Origin: Pseudomonas proteolytica
GTDB taxonomy: Bacteria; Pseudomonadota; Gammaproteobacteria; Pseudomonadales; Pseudomonadaceae
Direction: 5' to 3'
DNA length: 64,000 nucleotides
Assembly (NCBI RefSeq): GCF_007858275.1
Contig: NZ_VFEV01000015.1
Location: forward strand, 1 to 64,000
Program-made: the position numbers and the translations under genes
Shown: in pieces, positions 29,601 through 39,002 of the stretch
Layout: every line of letters begins with the position of its first letter
Position numbering within the stretch: position 1 is the stretch's first letter
Notes under the pieces: generated by a model
What the model was told of the DNA's origin: nothing
Database searches by the model: none
The model's input: the letters and a program-made list of their open reading frames with translations, nothing else

Positions 29601-32600
29601 ACTCCCAACGGCAAGCTCGACCGCAAGGCCCTGCCGGCCCCCGATGCCAACCAGGCCCTGCACGCCTACGTGGCCCCGCAAAACGAAGTGCAACAGCGCA
29701 TCGCAGGCATCTGGCAAGACGTGCTCAAACTGGAAAAAATCGGCCTGAACGACAACTTCTTCGAACTGGGCGGCGACTCCATCATCTCCATCCAGGTCGT
29801 CAGCCGCGCACGCCAGGCCGGCATCCACTTCACCCCCAAGGACCTGTTCCAACACCAGACCATCCAGGGCCTGGCCAGCGTGGCGAAAAACCAGGGCCAG
29901 GGCCTGGCGATCGACCAGGGCCCGGTCACGGGTTTGGCACCGCTGCTACCGATCCAACACCTGTTCTTCGACACCGACATCCCCGAGCGCCACCACTGGA
30001 ACCAGTCCGTGCTGCTCAAACCCGCCACAACCCTGGACCCGCACCTGCTGGAACAGGCCCTCAACGCCCTGATCCAACACCACGACGCCCTGCGCCTGCG
30101 CTTCACCCAGACCGACTCTGGCTGGAACGCTGAATACCGCCCGCAGACCGCGTCGGTGCTGTGGCAAACCCGCATCGACGACGCCACACAGTTGCAATCT
30201 TTGGGCGACGAAGCCCAACGCAGCCTCGACCTGCAACAGGGGCCGCTACTGCGGGCGGTACTGGTGGGTTTGAAGGACGGCAGCCAGCGGTTGCTGTTGG
30301 CTATTCACCACCTAGTGGTGGATGGGGTGTCGTGGCGGATTTTGTTTGATGATTTGCAGATGGCTTATCGGCAGGTGCAAGCGGGTCAAGGTTTCTCCTT
30401 ACCGGAGAAAACCAGCGCCTATAAAGCCTGGGGCCAGCGGTTGCTGGACTACGGTCAAAGTGCCGAACTACAAGGACAGATCGCCTATTGGCAACAACTG
30501 GCCGACGGCTGCGCCGAACTGCCGGTGATACGCGCTGACGCCAGCCTGAGGAAAGCAGACAGTCAGACCGTCAATACCCATCTCAATCAGGATCTGACCC
30601 GACGTCTGCTGCAAGATGCCCCGAGCGCCTACCGCACACAGATCAACGATCTGTTGCTCGCTGCACTGGCACGGGTCATCAGCCGCTGGACCGCCCAGCC
30701 ACAGGTGCTGATCCAACTCGAAGGCCATGGCCGCGAAACCTTGTTCGACGACATCGACCTGACCCGCACCGTGGGCTGGTTTACCACGGTGTACCCGGTG
30801 CGTTTGACACCCCAGTCCGACCACGGCACCACGATCAAACAGATCAAGGAGCAATTGCGCAGCATCCCGAACAAGGGCCTGGACTTCGGTGTCCTGCGCT
30901 ACCTGGGCACCCCCGAGACGCGGCAAGTGTTACAGGCGCTGCCAGTGCCGCGCATCACCTTCAATTACCTGGGCCAGTTCGACACCAGCTTCAACGCCAA
31001 CGACGATGCCCTCTTTGCTCCAGCCCCTGAAAGCAGCGGTGCTGAACACGGCCCAGAGGCACCGCTGAGTAACTGGTTGACCCTCAACGGCCAGGTGTAC
31101 GACGGCGAACTGAGCCTGGGTTGGACCTTTAGTGCGCAGATGTTCGAACCTGCACGCATGCAAGCCCTGGCCGATGACTACGCCGAGGAACTGGCACAAC
31201 TGATCGAGCATTGCTGCGCTCCACATAACCGTGGTGTAACGCCTTCAGACTTCCCCCTCGCCAACCTCGACCAAGCGCAATTGGACGCGCTGCCAGTAGC
31301 CGTCACACAGATCGACGACATCTACCCGCTGGCGCCAATGCAGCAGGGCATGCTGTTCCATTCGCTCTACGAGCAAAACGTGGGCGCCTACGTCAACCAG
31401 ATGCGCCTGAACGTTACCGGCCTCGACCCGCAAGGCTTGCGTGACGCCTGGCAACAGGCGATGGACGCCCACGATATCCTGCGTACCTCGTTTGTCTGGC
31501 AAGGTGAGCTGCAACAACCGGTACAAGTGGTCCATAAGCAATTGACACTGCCCATGGTCTGCCACGACTGGCAGCAACGCGCAGACCTGCAACCGGCACT
31601 GGATAAGCTGGCCCGGGAGCGTTTGCAACAGCGTTTCGACCTGGCTCGTGCGCCGCTATTGGACGTGCAGGTGATTCAGACCGGGGAAGCCCAGCATCAT
31701 CTGATCTACACCGTACACCACATCCTGATGGACGGCTGGAGCAACTCCCAACTCATGGGCGAGATCCTCCAACGCTATGCCGGCCAGACCTTGCCGGCCA
31801 GAATGGGGCGCTACCGCGACTACATCGCCTGGCTGCAACGCCAGGACAGCAGCGCCAGCCAAACCTGGTGGGCAGCTCAACTGGCGACACTGCAAGAGCC
31901 CACCCGCCTTGCCAGCAGCCTGGTCAGCGTACCTACCACCGCCACCGGCCACGGTAACCATTACCAGCACTTCGGTATCGTCGAGACCCGTTACTTCAAC
32001 GAGTTTGCCCGTCGTCAGAAAGTCACCCTTAACACTCTGCTGCAAGGCGCCTGGCTGCTCCTGTTGCATCACTACACTGGACAGGACAGCCTGTGCTTCG
32101 GCGCCACCGTCGCCGGGCGCCCGACAGAAATCGCCGGTATCGAGCAGCAAGTCGGACTGTTCATCAATACCCTGCCGGTGATTGCCACGGTCAACCCGCA
32201 AACCCGGGTCGATCAATGGCTACAGGCCGTGCAAACGCAGAACCTGTCGTTGCGCGAACACGAACATACCTCGCTGGCTGATATTCAACGCTGGGCCGGG
32301 CACAACGGCGAAGCGTTATTCGACACGCTGTTGGTGTTCGAAAACTACCCGATCGCCGACGCTCTTGAACAACAGGCCCCCAAAGGTCTGGAGTTTGGCC
32401 ACGTCGACACCTACGAGCAGACCAACTACCCGCTGACTCTGGCCGTGAATGCCGGGGAAACCCTGTCACTGCACTACAGCTTTGCCCACGACGCCTTCAC
32501 CGAAGTCGTGATCGAACGGATGGCGCAGCACCTGCACAACCTGCTATTGCGCCTCACCGAACGGCCGGACCGAGCCATCGGCGAGCTGAACTTGCTGGAC

Positions 32601-35600
32601 GACAGCGAACGCGCGCAGGTTGTGCATCGCTGGAACGATACCGCCAGGCACTACCCGCTGGAACGGCCGGTACAGGCGCTGATCGAACACCAGGTCGAGC
32701 AGACTCCCGACGCGCCGGCCCTGATATACGCAGATGTTCGTCTCAGCTACGCCCAACTCAACGCCCGGGCCAACCAACTGGCCCATCATCTGATCGCCCT
32801 GGGCGTGGGCCCGGACCGGCTGGTGGGGATTGCGCTCGAGCGCAGCGTGGAAATGGTCGTTGGCTTGCTCGCCATCCTCAAGGCGGGCGGGGCCTATGTG
32901 CCGCTGGATCCTGAGTATCCGACTGATCGCCTGGCCTACATGATCGACGACAGTGGTATCGACCTGCTGCTGACCCAACAATCGCTGCTCAGCACCCTGC
33001 CATTGCCAGCAACGCTCCATACCTTGTGCCTGGATACCCTGGCACTGGATGCCTTGCCGGACACCAACCCAGGTATCAGCGTGGCAGCGGAAAACCTCGC
33101 CTACGTGATCTACACCTCGGGCTCTACCGGCAAGCCCAAAGGTGCCGGCAACCGCCACAGTGCCCTGACCAACCGACTGTGCTGGATGCAACAAGCCTAT
33201 GGGTTGAGCGGCGACGACACCGTGCTGCAAAAAACCCCGTTTAGCTTTGATGTATCGGTGTGGGAGTTTTTCTGGCCCTTGATGACCGGTGCCCGCCTTG
33301 CCGTGGCCGGTCCTGGGGATCATCGTGACCCGCAAAAACTGGTGCAATTGATCACCGAGCATCAGGTGACGACCCTGCATTTCGTACCGTCGATGCTGCA
33401 AGCCTTCCTGCAGGACGATAGCAGTGAGCGCTGCACCGGCCTGACCCGGATTATCTGCAGCGGCGAGGCCTTGCAGGTGGATACGCAACAACAGGTGTTC
33501 GCCCGCCTGCCGGGTGCCCGCCTATACAACTTGTATGGCCCCACTGAAGCTGCCATCGACGTCACGCACTGGACCTGCCGCGAGGAACAGGCTCACACCG
33601 TACCGATCGGTCAGCCCATCGCCAACCTCAGCACGTTTGTTCTCAACAGCGATCTGGCCCCATTACCGGTGGGATTGGTGGGCGAGTTATACCTGGGCGG
33701 TGAAGGCTTGGCCCGTGGTTACCACCGCCGTGCGGGCATGACTGCCGAGCGCTTTGTTGCCAGCCCCTTTACCAAAGGCCAGCGCCTGTATCGCACCGGC
33801 GACCTGGCGCGGCAGCGAGCCGATGGCGTGATCGAGTACATCGGCCGTGTCGACCATCAGGTGAAGATTCGTGGTCTGCGCATTGAGCTGGGAGAAATCG
33901 AGGCACGCCTGCTGGAGCAGGACGAGGTTCGTGAGGCCGCCGTGCTGGCGGTGGACAGCGGTCGCGGCCTGCAACTGGTCGGCTACGTGGTGCCAAGCGC
34001 CAACGCCAACGAAGCACTGCGCGACACCCTCAGGCACACCCTCAAGGAGCACCTGCCGGACTATATGGTCCCGGCACTCTGGGTGTTCCTCGATGCCCTG
34101 CCGCTGAGCCCCAACGGCAAGCTGGACCGCAAGGCCCTGCCGGCACCCGATGCCAGCCAGGTGCAGGTCCGGTACGTTGCCCCGCAGAGCGAGTTGGAAC
34201 AGCAAATCGCCAATATCTGGCAAGACGTGCTGAAGGTACAGAATGTCGGCCTGACCGATAACTTCTTCGAACTGGGTGGCGATTCGATCATCTCCATTCA
34301 GGTGGTCAGTCGAGCGCGGCAGGCCGGCATTCAGTTCAGCCCCAAGGAACTGTTCGAAGCCCAGACCGTGCAACAACTGGCCACCCTGGCCCGCACCGGC
34401 ACGCCCGCGCAGGAAATCGATCAACAACCGCTCACCGGGCCGACACCGCTGCTGCCGGTACAGCAGGCATTTTTCCAGCGGGCGATTCCCGAGCGTCACC
34501 ACTGGAATCAGGCGGTACTGCTATCGGCCCACGCACCATTGCAGGCCGATGCGCTTGAACAGGCGCTGCAGGCCCTCCTCCTCCATCATGACGGCTTGCG
34601 CCTGAGCTTCAGCGCACACACCGCAGGTTGGCAGGCCAACTATCGTTCAGTGGCGCAACAACAGCAGGACTGGCAACAGGCTCCTGCCCTGCAACAAGCC
34701 AGCACCCGCACCACCACAGAACTGGAAGAACTGTGCAACCAGGTCCAGGCCAGTCTCGATCTGAGCCAAGGCCCCTTGCTGCAGGCAGTACTGGTGACCC
34801 TGGCCGATAACAGCCAGCGCCTGCTCCTGGTAGCCCACCATTTGGTGATCGATGGCGTGTCGTGGCGCATCCTGTTGGAAGACTTGCAGACCGCTTACCA
34901 GCAAGCCTGCGCAGGGCAGATCATCAGCCTGCCGGTAAAAACCCACTCAAGCAAAACCTGGGCCGAGCATCTGCAACGCCATGCCACCCAGGGTAGCCTG
35001 GCGGGAGAGCTCGCTTACTGGCAGGCCCAGTTGAAAGATGCCCAGGGCACGCTGCCCGGTGCTCGTTGCGACGCCAGCCTGGAAAACCGTCATGGACATA
35101 GCGTCAATACCCGGCTGGACAAGGCCCTTACCCGGCAGTTGCTGCAAGAAGCTCCCGCCGCCTACCGCACCCAGATCAATGACCTGCTGCTGACGGCGCT
35201 GGCACGGGTGATCAGTCGCTGGACCCACCACCCACAGTGCTTGATCCAGCTTGAAGGCCATGGCCGTGAAGAGCTGTTCGAACCCGTGGACCTGACGCGC
35301 ACCGTAGGCTGGTTCACCAGCCTGTTCCCGGTGGCGCTGGCGCCTGTTGCCGATGACCTGGGGGCGTCGATCAAGCAGATCAAGGAACAACTGCGGGCCA
35401 TCCCCAACAAAGGAATCGGCTTTGGCGCCTTGCGCTATCTGGGGGACGCCCAGGCCCGCGAACGCTTGACCGCCCTGCCAGAGCCGCGCGTTACCTTCAA
35501 CTACCTGGGCCAGTTCGATGGCAGCTTCAGCGCCGATGAACAGGCGCTGTTCAGCCCGGCCGGCGAAGGCACTGGTGCCGAGCAAAGCCCCGAGGCGCCG

Positions 35601-38600
35601 CTGGGCAATTGGTTGACGCTCAACGGCCAGATTTACGCCGGCGAGTTGAGCCTGAACTGGCTGTTCAGCCGTGAGATGTTCGACGATGCCACCATCCAGC
35701 ACCTGGCTGATGACTACGCTGCAGAGCTGCGCGCCCTCGTCGCCCATTGCATTGATCCGGCCCACCGCGGCCTGACGCCCTCGGATGTGCCTCTGGCGAC
35801 AATTGGCCAGGCACAGCTGGATCGCTTGCCCGTACCTGCCGCGCAGATCGCTGACCTCTATCCGTTGTCGCCGATGCAGCAGGGTATGTTGTTTCATAGC
35901 TTGTATGAGCAAGGGACCGGGACCGGGACCGGCAACTACATCAACCAACTGCGCGTGGATATCGATGGGCTCGACCCGCAACGCTTCCAGCAAGCCTGGC
36001 AAGCGGCGATGGATAACCACGACATCCTGCGCACCGGTTTTGTCTGGCAAGGGCTTGAGCACCCATTGCAATGGGTGCTCAAGCAAGCGCAGGTACCGTT
36101 CACCGTATACGCCTTGGGCAGCCACGATGCACCGCAACTCGACGCGCTGGCCCTGGCCGAATTGCAGCGGCCGTTCGAACTGGATCAAGCGCCGTTATTG
36201 CGCCTGGTTCTGGTACAGACCGGCGCCGAGCGCTATCACCTGATCTACACCGTTCATCACATCCTGATGGACGGCTGGAGTAACTCTCAGCTCATGGGCC
36301 AGGTGTTGCAGCATTACAGCGGGCAAGTCGTAACCGCCAATACCGGGCGCTATCGCGACTACATTGCCTGGCTGCAACAGCAAGACAGCGCCGCCAGCCA
36401 GCGCTTCTGGCAAGAGCAGCTGCGCGACCTGGAGTCGCCGACCCTGCTCGGTCAAAGCGTGGCGCAAGTACCTGGAGAAGGCCATGGCGAATACCGCAAG
36501 GTCATTGACCCTGCCACTACCGAGCGCCTCAACACCTTTGCCCGCCAACAGAAAGTGACCACCAACACCCTGGTGCAAGCGGCGTGGCTACTCCTGTTGC
36601 AGCGTTACACCGGCCAAGCCACGGTGTGCTTCGGGGCCACCGTGGCCGGGCGCCCGGCACAGCTCAACGACGTAGAGCAACAGATCGGTCTGTTCATCAA
36701 CACCCTGCCCGTGGCGGCCAGCCCGCGCCCCGAGCAAAGCGTTGCGCAGTGGCTGCAGCAGGTCCAGGCACAGAATCTGTCCTTGCGTGAGCACGAACAC
36801 ACACCCCTGTTCGAAACCCAACGCCAGGCAGGTGTGGGCGGCGAAAGCCTGTTCGACAACATCCTGGTGTTCGAAAACTACCCAATCTCCGAAGCGCTGG
36901 AGCAAGGCGCACCGCAGGGTCTGCGTTTTGGTCCGGTGCATAGCCACGAACAAACCAACTACCCATTGACCTTGAGTGTGGGCCTGGGCGCCAGCCTGAC
37001 TCTGCAATACAGCTATGTGCGGGCGAATTTCAGCGATGCGCTGATCGAGCAGATCGCCTGCCATATGGATCAACTGTTGAACGGTTTGATGAACAATGCC
37101 GAGCGCACACTGGGCTCGTTGAACCTGCTGGACAAGGCCGAACAAACCCTGATCCTCAATACATGGAACAGCGCCCCACTGTCGGTTGCCGATGAACAGT
37201 GTATTCACCACCTGATCGACCGGCAGACCCAGGCAACCCCAGGGCAATTGGCGCTGATTGACGGTGATCAACACCTGAGCTATCAGCAACTGGACCAGCG
37301 CGCCAACCGCCTGGCCCACAAGCTGATTGAGCTGGGGGTAGGCCCGGAAGTGCGAGTCGGCGTGGCCATGCCACGTACCAGCGACCTGCTGGTAGCGTTG
37401 CTGGCGGTACTCAAGGCCGGCGGCACTTATGTGCCGCTGGACCCCGACTACCCGGCCGACCGCGTGGCCTACATGCTCGAAGACAGTTGCGCGCGCCTGC
37501 TGCTGGTTGGCCAACAGCTACCGGATGAATTGCGTGCCAACGCCACCACTCAAGTGCTGACCATCGAGCCCGGTGATGCCTGGCTGGCCGGTTACAGCGG
37601 GCAGCAGCCTGTCACTACGGTAACCCCCGAGAACCTGGCCTACGTGATCTACACCTCGGGTTCCACTGGCCTGCCCAAAGGCGTGGCCATTGCCCATCGC
37701 AACGTTTCAGCCCTGGTTCGCTGGTCTGCACAGGTGTACTCACGCGACGACCTGCAAGGGGTGCTGGCCTCGACCTCGATCTGTTTCGACCTGTCGGTGT
37801 GGGAGCTGTTCGTGACCCTGGCCTGCGGTGGCTCTATCGTCCTGGCGCGTAATGCGCTGGAACTGCCAACCCTGCCAGCACACGATCAGGTGCGCCTGAT
37901 CAATACCGTGCCGTCGGCGATCAATGCCTTGCAGCGCGCCGGGCAAATCCCCGACAGCGTGCGCATCATCAACCTCGCCGGTGAACCACTGAAGCAGGCA
38001 CTGGTGGATACGCTCTACGCACAGACCAGCGTTGCCCACATCTACGACCTCTACGGCCCTTCAGAGGACACCACCTACTCCACCTGGACCCGCCGCGAAG
38101 TCGCAGGCTCGGCCAACATCGGCCGCCCGGTCGGCAATACCGCCAGCTATCTGCTCACCCAGGATCTGCAACCCGCTCCCCTAGGCGTTGCGGCCGAGCT
38201 GTATCTGGCCGGTGCCGGCATCACCCGGGGCTACCTGGGCCGTGCAGCGCTGACTGCTGAAAAGTTCGTGCCCAACCCGTTCTCAGGGAGTGGCGAGCGC
38301 CTCTACCGCACCAGCGACCTGACCCGCTACCGCCAGGATGGGGTGATTGAATACATCGGCCGCATCGACCACCAGGTGAAAATCCGCGGGTTCCGTATCG
38401 AGCTGGGCGAAATCGAAAGCCGCCTGCTGCAACATCCTGAGGTGCGCGAAGCCGTGGTACTGGCCCAGGAGCATCTGGACGGCCAGCAACTGGTGGCGTA
38501 TGTCGTCACTCGGCAGTCGCTCCCAGACGCAGCATCCCAGGATCGACTGCGCACGCTGATCAAGGCCCGGCTCCAGGAAAACCTGCCGGCCTACATGGTT

Positions 38601-39002
38601 CCTGCGCACCTGCTGTTCCTCGATCAAATACCCCTAACGCCCAACGGCAAACTGGATCGCAAAGCCTTGCCAACGGCTGAGGCCGTCCAGTCGCAACGCG
38701 CCTTTGTCGCCCCCCAGACCCCGTTGCAACAACAGATGGCGGATATCTGGCAACAAGTTCTGGAACTGGAGCGCGTGGGCCTGGACGACAACTTCTTTGA
38801 ACTGGGCGGGCATTCCCTGCTGGTCGTGCGCGTGGTCTCACGCGCCCAACTGGAGCTGGGCATGCAACTGACCCCACAACAACTCTTTCAATTCCCCACC
38901 CTGGGCGCTTTCGTCAGTGAACTGCAAAGCAGCGGTGGGCAATTCGATACCGAAAAATTGAGCAAGCTCGAAGCGCTGCTTGACGATATGGAGCAACTGT
39001 AA
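26673..39002 (+). CDS. Pyoverdine-type NRPS, three modules: C-A-T-E-C-A-T-E-C-A-T
   Basis: A 4109-residue cytoplasmic peptide synthetase. Module 1: C (His pair 168-169, motif HHIVSDA), A (TSGSTG core about 640, ten-residue code DAWQLGLIDK, Gln/Glu-like), T (Ser1036), E (His pair 1212-1213). Module 2: C (HHILMDG at 1682), A (DVWHISLIDK, Ser), T (Ser2538), E (2722). Module 3: C (3195), A (DLWNNALTYK, Ala-like), T (Ser4048). Modules 1 and 2 use GGDSI carriers before E; module 3 uses GGHSL and has no E. Codes were read by hand against GrsA. The N-terminus lacks a loading domain, so it must receive a chain, probably from PvdL. The stop overlaps the next start (TAATG), and the acidic C-terminus could dock onto it. 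Confidence 0.93.
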   Translation: MNQLNQLPDDDLLALLLADEAGAGQSIQSLAGHDPVPLSFAQQRLWFLQQFDPQSHAYNLPRAIALKGPVDARALEAALNRVIDRHDILRTAFRDTDGTPLQVIEPGARLTLLEEDLSTLDNQQRDLQLQQRIRQHATQPFDLRQAPLIRSTLLKQAEQDYVLLLNMHHIVSDAWSNPILIHDLASALREPGQALPRPAIQYADYAQWQRQDYPLTPQHSAAAQYWKACLGDEIPTLELPRERLEQHAGAGHHGHALPALLSERLQTFCQQQGLTPFVVLLGAWQLLLGRYSGQVDFTVGVPNATRNQAQIQDLVGFFVSSQVYRARLAPEQTCSAFLQGLRQQSLAALEHADYPIELILEDLHLQRSPQANPLFQTLFNWRVGAVQEAALHLGPLQLSFMDSHPLQAKFDLSLDVEYSQQQITAHFEYDAACFAPATIATLAGHFQNLVQAMLEQPQARIGELPMLSAEERGQQLAQWNATAVHYANAAPVHVLFAEQAERLPHAVAVEFGNQQLTLDQLNRRANQLAHKLLELGVGPNTCVGLGLERSLEMVIALLAVLKAGGAYVPLDPAYPADRLAYMINDSGIGLLLTQSSLALPVPDRLPSLSLDQDSDWLEGYDSANPPVTVSADHLAYMIYTSGSTGQPKGVQVRHGALTNHMLWMQGELGLSAADRVLQKTAFSFDASVWEFWLPLLNGAQLVLASSELSADLSMLWSQVAAQRISVLQMAPSLLQALLADEQGAQMQSLRLLLLGGEALGTALVTQLRERWNGRLCNLYGPTEATIDTTLFDVDRLPEGAIAPIGRPIANVRTYLLDHDLQLCPVGTHAELLIGGDSLAQGYHQRPGLTAERFIPDPFAGNGARLYRSGDLTRYRADGVIDYIGRIDHQVKIRGLRIELGEIEAQLLQHQTVREAVVIAHPAPGGAQLVGYVVPTEPATDITRQDALRDTLKAHLGEHLPDYMVPGHLLILAQLPLTPNGKLDRKALPAPDANQALHAYVAPQNEVQQRIAGIWQDVLKLEKIGLNDNFFELGGDSIISIQVVSRARQAGIHFTPKDLFQHQTIQGLASVAKNQGQGLAIDQGPVTGLAPLLPIQHLFFDTDIPERHHWNQSVLLKPATTLDPHLLEQALNALIQHHDALRLRFTQTDSGWNAEYRPQTASVLWQTRIDDATQLQSLGDEAQRSLDLQQGPLLRAVLVGLKDGSQRLLLAIHHLVVDGVSWRILFDDLQMAYRQVQAGQGFSLPEKTSAYKAWGQRLLDYGQSAELQGQIAYWQQLADGCAELPVIRADASLRKADSQTVNTHLNQDLTRRLLQDAPSAYRTQINDLLLAALARVISRWTAQPQVLIQLEGHGRETLFDDIDLTRTVGWFTTVYPVRLTPQSDHGTTIKQIKEQLRSIPNKGLDFGVLRYLGTPETRQVLQALPVPRITFNYLGQFDTSFNANDDALFAPAPESSGAEHGPEAPLSNWLTLNGQVYDGELSLGWTFSAQMFEPARMQALADDYAEELAQLIEHCCAPHNRGVTPSDFPLANLDQAQLDALPVAVTQIDDIYPLAPMQQGMLFHSLYEQNVGAYVNQMRLNVTGLDPQGLRDAWQQAMDAHDILRTSFVWQGELQQPVQVVHKQLTLPMVCHDWQQRADLQPALDKLARERLQQRFDLARAPLLDVQVIQTGEAQHHLIYTVHHILMDGWSNSQLMGEILQRYAGQTLPARMGRYRDYIAWLQRQDSSASQTWWAAQLATLQEPTRLASSLVSVPTTATGHGNHYQHFGIVETRYFNEFARRQKVTLNTLLQGAWLLLLHHYTGQDSLCFGATVAGRPTEIAGIEQQVGLFINTLPVIATVNPQTRVDQWLQAVQTQNLSLREHEHTSLADIQRWAGHNGEALFDTLLVFENYPIADALEQQAPKGLEFGHVDTYEQTNYPLTLAVNAGETLSLHYSFAHDAFTEVVIERMAQHLHNLLLRLTERPDRAIGELNLLDDSERAQVVHRWNDTARHYPLERPVQALIEHQVEQTPDAPALIYADVRLSYAQLNARANQLAHHLIALGVGPDRLVGIALERSVEMVVGLLAILKAGGAYVPLDPEYPTDRLAYMIDDSGIDLLLTQQSLLSTLPLPATLHTLCLDTLALDALPDTNPGISVAAENLAYVIYTSGSTGKPKGAGNRHSALTNRLCWMQQAYGLSGDDTVLQKTPFSFDVSVWEFFWPLMTGARLAVAGPGDHRDPQKLVQLITEHQVTTLHFVPSMLQAFLQDDSSERCTGLTRIICSGEALQVDTQQQVFARLPGARLYNLYGPTEAAIDVTHWTCREEQAHTVPIGQPIANLSTFVLNSDLAPLPVGLVGELYLGGEGLARGYHRRAGMTAERFVASPFTKGQRLYRTGDLARQRADGVIEYIGRVDHQVKIRGLRIELGEIEARLLEQDEVREAAVLAVDSGRGLQLVGYVVPSANANEALRDTLRHTLKEHLPDYMVPALWVFLDALPLSPNGKLDRKALPAPDASQVQVRYVAPQSELEQQIANIWQDVLKVQNVGLTDNFFELGGDSIISIQVVSRARQAGIQFSPKELFEAQTVQQLATLARTGTPAQEIDQQPLTGPTPLLPVQQAFFQRAIPERHHWNQAVLLSAHAPLQADALEQALQALLLHHDGLRLSFSAHTAGWQANYRSVAQQQQDWQQAPALQQASTRTTTELEELCNQVQASLDLSQGPLLQAVLVTLADNSQRLLLVAHHLVIDGVSWRILLEDLQTAYQQACAGQIISLPVKTHSSKTWAEHLQRHATQGSLAGELAYWQAQLKDAQGTLPGARCDASLENRHGHSVNTRLDKALTRQLLQEAPAAYRTQINDLLLTALARVISRWTHHPQCLIQLEGHGREELFEPVDLTRTVGWFTSLFPVALAPVADDLGASIKQIKEQLRAIPNKGIGFGALRYLGDAQARERLTALPEPRVTFNYLGQFDGSFSADEQALFSPAGEGTGAEQSPEAPLGNWLTLNGQIYAGELSLNWLFSREMFDDATIQHLADDYAAELRALVAHCIDPAHRGLTPSDVPLATIGQAQLDRLPVPAAQIADLYPLSPMQQGMLFHSLYEQGTGTGTGNYINQLRVDIDGLDPQRFQQAWQAAMDNHDILRTGFVWQGLEHPLQWVLKQAQVPFTVYALGSHDAPQLDALALAELQRPFELDQAPLLRLVLVQTGAERYHLIYTVHHILMDGWSNSQLMGQVLQHYSGQVVTANTGRYRDYIAWLQQQDSAASQRFWQEQLRDLESPTLLGQSVAQVPGEGHGEYRKVIDPATTERLNTFARQQKVTTNTLVQAAWLLLLQRYTGQATVCFGATVAGRPAQLNDVEQQIGLFINTLPVAASPRPEQSVAQWLQQVQAQNLSLREHEHTPLFETQRQAGVGGESLFDNILVFENYPISEALEQGAPQGLRFGPVHSHEQTNYPLTLSVGLGASLTLQYSYVRANFSDALIEQIACHMDQLLNGLMNNAERTLGSLNLLDKAEQTLILNTWNSAPLSVADEQCIHHLIDRQTQATPGQLALIDGDQHLSYQQLDQRANRLAHKLIELGVGPEVRVGVAMPRTSDLLVALLAVLKAGGTYVPLDPDYPADRVAYMLEDSCARLLLVGQQLPDELRANATTQVLTIEPGDAWLAGYSGQQPVTTVTPENLAYVIYTSGSTGLPKGVAIAHRNVSALVRWSAQVYSRDDLQGVLASTSICFDLSVWELFVTLACGGSIVLARNALELPTLPAHDQVRLINTVPSAINALQRAGQIPDSVRIINLAGEPLKQALVDTLYAQTSVAHIYDLYGPSEDTTYSTWTRREVAGSANIGRPVGNTASYLLTQDLQPAPLGVAAELYLAGAGITRGYLGRAALTAEKFVPNPFSGSGERLYRTSDLTRYRQDGVIEYIGRIDHQVKIRGFRIELGEIESRLLQHPEVREAVVLAQEHLDGQQLVAYVVTRQSLPDAASQDRLRTLIKARLQENLPAYMVPAHLLFLDQIPLTPNGKLDRKALPTAEAVQSQRAFVAPQTPLQQQMADIWQQVLELERVGLDDNFFELGGHSLLVVRVVSRAQLELGMQLTPQQLFQFPTLGAFVSELQSSGGQFDTEKLSKLEALLDDMEQL
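37419..38279 (+). repeat. Adenylation-domain core repeat, copy 1 (module 3)
   Basis: First of four near-identical A-domain cores. The protein runs from the GGTYVPLDPDYPADRVAYML motif to KFVPNPF. It is the most diverged copy (LACGGSIV for LANGGSLI, and DTLYAQTSVAH in the later loop). Confidence 0.75.
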
